DNA of 64,000 nucleotides. It comes from Amorphophallus konjac (lineage: Eukaryota; Streptophyta; Magnoliopsida; Alismatales; Araceae). Shown here in pieces: positions 31,444 through 41,011 of this stretch (the first letter of the stretch is position 1; each line of letters starts with the position of its first letter). Position numbers and translations under genes: made by a program. The notes below the pieces were generated by a model. The model worked only from the letters and a program-made list of their open reading frames with translations, searched no databases and had not been told where the DNA came from. The stretch lies in the NCBI GenBank assembly GCA_022559845.1, contig CM040120.1:170916334-170980333 (forward strand). The letters run 5' to 3'.

Positions 31444-33210
31444 GATCATGTCTACACATTGTCTGTAAAGTCTGGACACTAATGGGTCGACGCTCCACCT
31501 CTGATGGGTTGACGCTCCACCTCTGGTGGGTCGACGCCTCCTTTACTCTCCAAGTCCATACATTGAATTTCATATTCAAAGTATGTACATTGGTCTTCAC
31601 CTGAAGTCCATAAATTGAACTTCATATTCAAAGTCTGTACACCCTTCGCTAAGCCTTCAGAGTCTGTATAGCCATTCCTTGAGTTCATGTCCATACAATG
31701 GCACTATAGCTTGCATCTAAAGTGTATACATCCCTTCAAGGGGTCAAGCCTATACATTCTCCCGTTCATTCCAAAGTCTACACATCGCCCTTCATCTTCC
31801 AAGTCTATACACACTCTGTTGAACCCCAAGTCTATACATCGTCTGCCATTTCAAAGTCAATACACTGTCCCTCATCTCACACATCATGACCCAAAGTCTG
31901 TACAGCCCCTAGTCACTGTACAAGTCCATACATTGGCTACACTGCACAAGTCTATACATTGGCTTGGGCATCCAAGTCTAGACATTGATTCACTATTCAT
32001 GCCTTGATTCGAAGTCTGTACAGCGAGTGGCGTTCATCAAAGTCTGTACAGCCAACGCCTTCATTGATTCCATGTCTGTACATCACTGTGTCAAGCCTCC
32101 CAAGTCTGTACAACCACTGTCTCACTTGGACTTGAAGTCTATACACTGGTCGGTGGAAGCAAGTCTATACATTCGACTGTTCAGCCTGTGATCAAGTCTA
32201 TACAGCCAGAGAGACCATTAAGTCTATACACTCATTCACTGTAGCTTGCACGAGGTGAAGTCTTTACATTGGCTTTAGTTTTTCACGTCTGTACATCCTT
32301 TTGTTGAAATTCCAAGTCTGTACATCGGATTGGTTGAGCAAGTCTGTACAGCGGTTGCATTCTCTTAATGTCTATACATTGGGACTTTTACCTACGTTCT
32401 GAACTGAACTGAGTAAGTCTATACATTCCTCATATCTTTTACCTACGCTCAGTTCAGTAAGTCTGTACACTGGGAACTATACTGACGTTGCCTTGCCAAA
32501 GTCTACACACTGTGAACCTTCAAGTCTGTACAGACTTTACTTGTTCAAGTCTGTACATCGTCCAACTCTTTGGCAAGTCTACACATCTCTAAGTCTATAC
32601 ACTCAGTTATCCTTCAACCCTATACACTCGATATCATCTTCAAGTGTATACACTCTCAAGTTGTTCATACTTGCCTATATGCTATTTTCAAGTGTATACA
32701 CTCTCTCATTTGACACACTTGCTTAATTGATGTCTCTAAGTCTACACATTCGATGCCTTCATGCATTGTTCTCATCGAAGTCTATACGTCGACGTCCATA
32801 CATTGCATACAGTTATGCTTCACAAGTCTACACATTGCTGCTCTTCATTACAAGTCTTTACACTCGTCCTCCTTCACACGATCAACTCTATACATCCATT
32901 GTCTTGCCTGCTGAATGAAGTCTACACACTGAGATCGCATGAACACTTCACTGCAAGTCCATACACTGAGCTCGCATGAAGAACATCAACTCTATACACT
33001 CTCACACTTGACACACTTGCCTAACTGACATCCCTAAGTCTATACACTCGAGGGCTTCATACACTTCACAGAAGTCCACACATTTTCTCTGTTATGATAA
33101 TGCATTATTCAGCTAGTCTATACACTGAGGTCGCATGAAGACTCACAAGTTTATACACTCCCTCAGTGTACACACTTACTCATCTGCTATTCTAAAGTAT
33201 ATACATTCGT
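31444..33210 (+). repeat. Array of AAGTCTRTACA motifs (about 54 copies) in U3
   Basis: An 11-base motif, consensus AAGTCTRTACA, often followed by YTG, TCG or CTC, recurs about every 32 bases in one orientation over 1.75 kb. Exact or one-mismatch copies lie at, for example, 31799, 31829, 31891, 31948, 32011, 32039, 32101, 32134, 32160, 32314, 32521 and 33035. Spacers are mostly unrelated and vary in length, so it is an interspersed motif rather than a simple tandem repeat. Frames that appear open here (with repeated KSIH/KSVQ) are by-products. Confidence 0.9.
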
Positions 33211-33384
33211 TGATATCTGACTGAACTAACTAATCACATTTCCTTGTTTCTGCCTGCAGATGATTCAGGTTAATGATTGGGCACGTGAACCGAGGATGAT
33301 GCCTGGCACGTGATCCGAGAATGCTCTGGAAAAGGAGGGAACGAGACTCACTCGTGTGAAGGCCTGAAACTCAGGTCGAATGCC

Positions 33385-33392
33385 ATATAAAT
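33385..33392 (+). promoter_or_regulatory. TATA box of element D 5' LTR
   Basis: ATATAAAT about 75-100 bases downstream of two CACGTG G-box cores. The 3' LTR has ATATAAAA at the corresponding site (about 43079). Confidence 0.6.
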
Positions 33393-34290
33393 GGTGCCTT
33401 CTGCGATTAGATGGACAGAACTGGAGAAAAAGCTGAAGAGCAAAATCCCTGAGTAGAAGAAGAAAAGAGAGAGAGCCTCCACATTCCAGAAAGAAGATAG
33501 AGAGAAAATATTTGAGAGTATTGTTGTGAGAGAAAAGTCTGAGTGAGAGAGAAGAGTCCAATTTGCTTCTTCGGAAGCTACATTTTTTTTTGTTTTTCTG
33601 AAACGATTTGTGTTCTTCGTTGGTCTTGTTTACATTTCTATTTTTCCTTTCATTTCTTCATATATCTGATTTCGAGTTGTTACCCTCCAGTGTTTGGAGG
33701 AAGGGAGAGTTACTCCGGTTCCCCTCTGGGCTGCAGAGGAAGAGAGATATGTGATCTCTGGTTTTGCCAGTGACGGGTTGTCATTAGTAGGTTCCCTCTG
33801 GGTTGGAGGAAGGGAGAGCCATCTCCCGTTCTGGTCTTGCTGGTAGCAGGTCCAGGTGTCAAACTCTGTGGGTAGCAGAGTTTGGTTAAGGGATTTGTTT
33901 CCCTTGGTTGTTCAAGCTGTGTGGCAGCATATTGTTCGCAGACTGAGTCTGCAGTTTTCTAGCAGTGGCTAGTGGAATCCTCACTCTAGTTGGAGTGAGG
34001 GGTGGATGTAGATTGTGGACTACAATCGAACCACCTTAAAATCTCTTGTCTCCTCTGTGGCTTGGTATTATCGTTTGTGCTTTCCTTCTGTTTGGCATTG
34101 TGTTTGTGTGTGGACGGCCTCTTCCAATCGCACCTCATTATCCTGTCTTAGTTTCTCACTGAGTTAGCTGCATTGTTTAGCCATATCTGAAGGGTTGTAT
34201 TTCGAAGTAGTGAGTTTCCGCTGAGTTTTTACAAATTTGGAGTGATCTATTCATCCCCCCTTCTATATCACTCTTCGCTGCGCTAACATT

Positions 34291-34302
34291 TGGTATCAGA
34301 GC
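34291..34302 (+). other. Primer-binding site of element D
   Basis: TGGTATCAGAGC, initiator-tRNA-Met type, two bases after the LTR end. Confidence 0.9.
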
Positions 34303-34313
34303 AGATTTGCATC

Positions 34314-36463
34314 ATGTGGACGAACGGTCAGGGAAATGCTAATGGTCCTAGAAGCTTCATGGCTGAAGGTCAATCCATTAGTCGCGCTCCATTTTGTGAT
34401 GGTAATAATTATCTTTTTTGGAAGAACAGGATGGAAGTGTTTATCAGAGCACAGAGCCACAAGCTGTGGAGGGTAATCACTGTTGGCCCGTATGATCTGC
34501 CATCGAACGAGGACGCGTGGACAGATGACCATGTCAAGCTATCTTCACTCAACTGGACGGCGCTGAACATCATCCAGTGTGCTGTTCACCCAGAGGAATA
34601 TGCCCGCATATCTGCCTACAGGACTGCCAAGCGAATGTGGGATGAGCTGTAATTAATCTACGAAGGTACAGCTCAAGTGAAAGCCTCGAAGGTAAACCTC
34701 TACACCTCTAAGTATGAACTGTTTAGGATGAATGCATAGGAGAATATTACTGAAATGTATGCCAGGTTGTCCTTGATCACAAACACACTTAAGGGGCTAG
34801 GGAAGGATCTAGCTGAGGCAGACATAGTCAGGAAAATCCTTAGATCCTTATCTCCAGCATGGCACACTAAGGCCATCGTGATTGAAGAGTCAAAAGATAT
34901 GACGACCTTGACAGTGAATGAACTCATAGGATCCCTCATGACCTATGAGATGAATTTCAAAGGAGGTGGTGAAGGAAGTGATAGGAAGGCTAATAATGTA
35001 GCTCTCAAGGCATCCCGCAATAAGAGTAGCAGTAGCAGTAGCAGCAGCAGCAGCAGTAGCGGTGAGTCTGATGGCTTCTCCGATATCGACCAGAAGGAGC
35101 AGGCAATGCTCACTCGTTAGTTCAGTAGATTCTTAAGGAGAAAGGGGAAGACCTTTAGGAGGAAAAAGCCATACTCCTTTAACAAGAATGTTGAATCTAC
35201 CAATTATAGAGATAGAAATCCTAAGAGACTGACTTGTTATCATTGTAACAAACAGGGACACATGAAAGGCGAATGCCCAGATCTTCAGAAGAAGGGTCCC
35301 TACTTCCAGAAGAAGAACACAAAAGTGCAGAAGAAGAAGAAGCCAGAGGCGATGGTCTGCACATGAAGCGAGGAGGAAGAAGATCATGAAGATACTTCCT
35401 CAGAGGAGCATGAAGAAGGAATTTGCCTTATGGCAAACAGTGAAGAGGAGGTAACCAATGTTTTTGAAAATTTTACGATTGATGACTGGGAAGATGCTTA
35501 TGCTGAGTTATTAGATAAATTCAATTCTCTTAGTAAAGAGCATAGGGTTCTGAAAAGAAAATTTAATACTAATGTTGAAGAACAAACCCAGGTCTGTGAG
35601 AAAAATCAGAAACTAAAAGAGCAACTAGAAGAAATGACCTCACTAAGAAAAGAAAATGATAAGCTCAAGGGAGAAAACCAAGAAAGTCAAAATCAGCTCA
35701 ATGAACTCAAAATAAGAATTGAAGAAAGCTTGAATGAAAGTAGAGTGAACTCAGAAAAATATGAAGCTGTTAAGAAAGTCAATGCTGAACTTCTAAAAAA
35801 TTCTGAGTCCCTTCAAAAGGAGGTGGAAGACAAACATAAAGTTTTGGAAAAATTTGTCCAAGGAAAATCTAGTCTGGATGTAATACTGGGGGCTAGGGTT
35901 AACTTCAATAAGGAGGTTCTAGGCTATGACCCAACTAACAAAAGACCCTTACAATTCAAAACCATTACCTTCTGCCCAGAGAAGGGAAAAGAAAAGCTGG
36001 ACACACCATCCAGCTCAAACAGCAATAAGGGAACTCAAGGTCAGAAGGAAAGTTCTAAAAATAGTGCTGGTCAACCATTTAAAATGGGAATGGATTCTGT
36101 GAAGAATTTCACTAAGCCTACCAATCAGAACATAAATGGTAAATAGACCAAGCAAGTGGATCAGAAGAAAAATGGAATTACTACAATCAGATGGGTCCAA
36201 AGAGGACCTACTGGAGAAATGATCATCATCTTCAAAAATCTGTTGATCAACAAACTTACAGGAGATATCCTAGGAGTGGCAAGCCTAATGAATGGAATAG
36301 AACTTACTTCTCCAGACCAGCTGGACTTAATTTCAATAAACCAGAAGTAAAGGTGCCAGGGAAATCCATGCTGAAGCAAATTTGGATTCCTAAACATTTG
36401 ATTAGAGATTTGAATAATGTCCTTGGACCCAACTCATCGTGGGTTCCAAATCACTCCGCTTGA
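34314..36463 (+). pseudogene. gag: Gag of element D, decayed
   Basis: ATG at 34314 follows the primer site. The N-terminal Gag domain is recognisable (FCDGNNYLFWKNRMEVF; MYARLSLITNTLKGLGKDL). A serine tract coded by AGC/AGT repeats lies at 35024-35060. One zinc knuckle, CYHCNKQGHMKGEC, is at about 35236-35277. A Lys/Glu-rich coiled coil of about 180 residues follows (35430-36000), starting NVFENFTIDDWEDAYAELL, which is clearly related to Gag of element A. In-frame stops occur at 34650, 34737, 35118, 35364 and 36144; frame changes occur at about 36185 and before 36480. The block ends WVPNHSA. Confidence 0.85.
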
Positions 36464-39400
36464 TGTTATTTGTGTAGGTCGGCCTGGCAGCTGAAGACAA
36501 TAAGTGGTACCTCGACAGTGGCTGCTCCAGGCACATGACAGGAGACCGATCCAAGTTCAGCAAGATAGAGATGAAGGTAGGGGGTCTGGTCAAGTTTGGA
36601 GGAAAGAAAAAAGGTAAGATTATTGGAGTTGGAACAGTAGGTAAGTCTTCCACAAACTCCATTGAAAAAGTTCTACTTGTGGAAGGTCTTCAACACAACC
36701 TGATTAGCATTAGTCAGTTATGTGACAAAGGTCGCAGGGTTGTGTTTGATGATAACTCATGCAAAATCTTTGAAATAAATTCTGATGTGGTTAAATTTGT
36801 AGCCAACAGGATTAATAGTGTCTACATGGTAGACTTAGATGAGGAATCTGAATCTAATATTTGTTTATCTGCCAATTCTGAAAATAATGCTTTTGAATGG
36901 CATAGACGTCTAGGTCATGCTAGCTTTACTACATTAAATAAATTGGTCAAGCATGAATTAGTGAGAGGCATGCCTAGAATAAAATTCAATTCTATTTCAA
37001 AATCATGTGATGCATGTGCTCTAGGCAAACAGAGCAGGAATTCTTTCAAATTAAGATCTTAGCCATTGTCCTCTAGACCAATGGAACTTCTCCATATGGA
37101 CCTCTTCGGTCCTACTAGAACTCAGAGTCTTAATGGGAACAGGTTTGGCTATGTCATCATAGATGACTTCTCTAGATATTCATGGATCTTCTTCTCAGCA
37201 AATAAAAGTGATGCATTTCAAAAGTTTAATCTATTTTTCAATAAGGTCAAACAAGAAGGAAAACACAAGATCTGTTCTATTCAATCTGACCATGGAGGTG
37301 AGTTTGAAAACTCCATGTTTTCTGATCTTTGTGAAAAAGAGGGACTAACACACAGATTTTCTTCTCCCAGGACACCTGAACAGAATGGAATTGTGGAGAG
37401 AAGAAATAGAACTGTGGTGGAAATGGCCCGAACCATGCTAATTTAAAGTCAATTACCAAGGAGGTTTTGGGCAGAGGCGGCCAATACAGCAACTTACATA
37501 ATCAACAGGGCCATGGTAAGTCCCATTCACAAGAAAACACCATATGAGCTTCTAAAAGGTAAGAAACCAAACTTGTTTTATTTCAGAATTTTTGGAGCAA
37601 AATGTTTTATTCACAACAATGACAAGAAAGATTTAGACAAGTTTGAAGCTAAAAGCTCCCCTGGAATATTTTTGGGATATTCAGAAGTGTCTAGGGCATA
37701 TAGGGTCTTCAACATAACAGACAAAAAGGTTGAAGAGTCTCCACACATTATTTTTAGTGAAAAGAAAGGTGTTTCTAACAATGAAAATTTTGACGGGGAT
37801 TCCAATCATAATGGGGAATTCCTAGAAGAGCAAGAAGAAGAGAACACTCAGCCAAGTGGAACAGCAAATCCTCCCAACCAGGAAGAGCCAAGAGAAGCAG
37901 GTGAGTCTTCAATAAATGTTAGATTTCTTAAAGATCATCCGATAGATAATGTCATAGGTAATCCTGAAGATCCTCTTCGGACTAGGTCTCATTTTAGGAA
38001 TGTGAATAATGAAGACTTAATTACTTTAGTCTCACAAATTGAACCCAAATCAATAGAAGAGGCCTTGGCTGATCAAGCTTGGGTTAATGCCATGAGTAAG
38101 GAATTGGGCCAGTTCGAAAGAAATAATGTCTGGGAACTTGTTCCAAGACCAGATAATGTTAATATCATAGGAACTAAGTGGGTGTTCAAAAATAAAATGA
38201 ATGAAGATGGAATCATTTCTAAGAATAAGGCCAGATTAGTAGCCAAGGGCTACTGTCAGGAATTTGGTGTAGATTTCGATGAATCCTATGCAGCTGTTGC
38301 TAGGATGGAAGCTATAAGATTGTTGCTTGCTTTTGCATGTTCAAAGAACATAAAACTCCAACAAATGGATGTTAAAAGTGCCTTTTTAAATGGAGTCATT
38401 AAAGAAGAGGTTTTTGTTGAACAACCCCCTGGATTTCAATTTTCTCCTCAACCTGACCAAGTTTTCAGGTTAAACAAAGCCTTGTATGGTCTAAAGCAGG
38501 CTCCAAGAGCATGGTATGAAAGATTGACTGAATTTCTGATCAGCAAGGGCTACAAAAGAGGTAAAGTAGATCAAACTTTATTTACCAAGGGTATAAATAA
38601 AGATCTCCTCATAGTTCAGGTATATGTAGATGACATTGTGTTTGGATCAACTAAGCATGAACTATGTGTTGAATTCTCTAAAATGATGTCTGCTGAATTT
38701 GAGATAAGTTTGGTTGGTGAACTAAAGTACTTCCTTGGCTTGTAGGTACAATAGCTAGAGGATGGGTGCTTCATCAACCAGACCAAATACACAATGGAAC
38801 TGTTCAAGAGGTTTGGTATGGAAAATCTGAAGCACATTATAACACCCATGGGTACCAATACCTCACTGGATGCAGATGAGACAGGTAAAGAAGTAAATGC
38901 CAAGCTCTATCGAGGTATGATTGGATCACTTCTTTACTTAACAGCTTCCAGACCTGATATACAATTCAGTGTAGGAATGTGTGCAAGGTATCAGTCTAGA
39001 CCTACTGAATTACATTTAGCTGCAGTGAAAAGAATTTTCAGATATTTGTCAGCTACTCATTCTTTTAGTTTATGGCTTCTTGCATCACACACATTTGACT
39101 TAGTTGCATACACAGATGCTGATTATGCAGGATGTAAACTAGACAGGAAAAGCACTAGTGGTCATTGTGAATTTTTGGGTGGGTGTTTAGTGTCTTGGGG
39201 TTCCAAGAAAAAATATTATGTGGCCCTCTCCACTGCAGAAGCTGAATATGTGGCTGGAGGGAGTTGTGGAACACAAGTCATTTGGATTAAACACCAGCTT
39301 CAGGACTACCAAGTAGACCTGGGGTGCACACCTATCTATTGTGATAATACCAGTGCCATTAATCTTGCCAAAAATCCTGTTTTGCATTCACGCACCAAAC

Positions 39401-39567
39401 ACATAGAGATAAGGCATCATTTCATAAGAGATGAGGTTTCTAAAAATAATTTTGAACTGATTCATGTAGGCACAGATAATCAGATTGCTGACATCTTCAA
39501 TAAACCTCTGGATAATGAAAAATTCACAACACTAAGAAGAGAATTAGGCTTATACAAATTGTCTTAA
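36464..39567 (+). pseudogene. pol: Pol of element D: protease, integrase, RT, RNase H (four stops)
   Basis: Copia order. Protease site WYLDSGCSRHM at about 36508. Integrase: zinc-binding H-H-C-C (WHRRLGHAS ... CDACALGKQ, 36898-37035), then the catalytic D, D, E in HMDLFGP (about 37093), IQSDHGGEFEN (about 37280) and EQNGIVERRN (about 37378). RT: GTKWVFKNKMNEDG, KLQQMDVKSAFLNG, catalytic YVDD at about 38622. RNase H: YTDADYAGCKLDRKSTSG at about 39111, STAEAEYVA, IYCDNTSAI. The sequence is in one frame with only four stops: 37060, 37444, 38743 and 38752. The ORF ends at 39567 with YKLS. This is the best-preserved Copia pol in the window. Confidence 0.95.
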
Positions 39568-41011
39568 TTGTGTAGTCTGTTCTTTTTGTGAGGGGGAGTT
39601 CTGTATGACAATTGGTTAGCTTTCAGAAATGATGTGAGTGAGGGGGAGCTGGTTGAGCTGTGAGAAGAAGTGTTCTTTGACAGATTCAAAAAGATTGACC
39701 AGATGGGTGTATTTGCTGGTTTTCACGACAGATCTAGTGTGGTTCTCTCAGACAGTAGAATGTCACTTAATTCTTAAGTCTATAAGTCAGTGATACTAAA
39801 GTCCAGTTAGAATCTTTCCTCTAGTATTCCTTCAGAGATCTGGATTAATTGTAAAAAGTATATCTTCCTACATTGTCAATGATTCTGGTTCAGGCCAAAA
39901 CCTGTATATCTTGATATCTGACCCAATCAGCTTGAAATCTAGACTTCAAGATTCACTTCAAGTAATAGTCCTTCTGGTATTGTTTTCAATCATTCCATCT
40001 CTTCAACACAAGGGCTTAATTAAACAAACATGTCTTATTTTGTTCACTGAGAAACTGGGAGCTTCATCAATGAAATGAATATTTCTCCTATGTCATGAGG
40101 TGTCAAATGCTTAAAATGAATGAAAAAGACATGACAGAGCAATGGTGACATGTTGGTGAGTAACTGGGGACTCTGGCCTCTAATCAAGGTGTTTCCTCAT
40201 GTCAAAAGCCACAGTTACTAACTCTGCTCCTTTTAAAAAAAAAGGAGGAAGTAATGAGGTACTAACTCTGAGTAACTAGGGATTCAGGCCTCTAATCAAT
40301 GTGTCTCCCTAATGTCAAAAGAGTGAATCACCAACTTACTCATTGATCTTCTTGAAAATCATCTCAAAAATTCCTTGTTGTTTTGCAACTAATGGATTGC
40401 TTGTCTTCAATACCTTGAGAACACCTCTTTGACTTTGTCTCTTGTTATCTTTTTGGATTGTTGACAGTTCAGCAATATCTGGCCATACTTGTTAATTCCT
40501 ACTCTAAATCATACTCCATGTATGCTGATAAACTTTTCTATCATTCTATTTCTCTAGTGTGTACTGGAGTTCAAGAATCTTCACTTGAGTTTAGCACCTC
40601 ACTTATTTTCGTAAGACTTGCTTGTGTCTTTCTGCACTAAGAAGTTATTGTACTTCTTCTTCATGTCTCCAGCACTTTCATATATTCTGCATTTCCTTTT
40701 GCTGATGTCAAAGGGGGAGAAGAGGTTATGCAATATCAGTAGATCATGTATTGTCATGAGATTTGGGGGAGTATTATTCATGAGCTAAGGGGGAGATTAC
40801 CTTGTCATGTGATGGCTTTATCTGAGAATGGGTTGTAGGGGAGCTGAGAGGGAGTGGTTTGGGAGAAAGAAGCGATTCTGCAGTAGTGCTTAATTTGGCT
40901 GTGCTTTCACTTGCCTTGAATTTGCTTTGATTGTTGAAACTGCAGTTAATTTCTTGTTAAGCTTTGATATTGCTTGATTCATAGTGTTGCCATCATCAAA
41001 AAGGGGGAGAT
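39568..41011 (+). other. Post-pol spacer of element D with six polypurine tracts
   Basis: No protein-coding region recognised; an envelope-like frame, present in some Sireviruses, is not evident. GGGGGAG occurs at 39592, 39642, 40713, 40765, 40789 and 41003. The last, within AAAAAGGGGGAGAT, abuts the 3' LTR and is the likely primer for plus-strand synthesis. Two partly similar segments (CTCTGGCCTCTAATCAAGGTGTTTC at 40172 and a near copy at 40275) suggest a local duplication. Confidence 0.75.

Larger units (their letters stand above)
31265..34288 (+). mobile_element. 5' LTR of element D
   Basis: 3,024 bp, TGTTGCATCC...CGCTAACA. U3 (to about 33410) is filled by about 54 copies of AAGTCTRTACA-like motifs. 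G-box cores CACGTG lie at 33282-33287 and 33307-33312, and a TATATAAAT-type box at 33385-33392. U5 carries decayed GGAGGAAGGGAGAG units at 33690-33830. It is 52 bp longer than the 3' LTR because of a tandem duplication near 31320-31420. Confidence 0.95.

Noticed and set aside
31687..32979. Open frames rich in KSIH/KSVQ/VYT repeats in the D LTRs (also 41309-42672)
   Set aside because: They are translations of the AAGTCTRTACA array lying in U3, with no start context or conservation beyond the motif.
31444..33210. CRISPR-like appearance of the AAGTCTRTACA array (short repeats with spacers of about 21 bases)
   Set aside because: The repeat is only 11 bases and degenerate, spacers vary in length, it lies in a plant LTR, it is duplicated in both LTRs, and there are no cas genes.
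34314..39567. Endogenous pararetrovirus (caulimovirid) as source of the RT sequences
   Set aside because: LTRs, target duplications, primer sites and integrase domains are present, so these are LTR retrotransposons.
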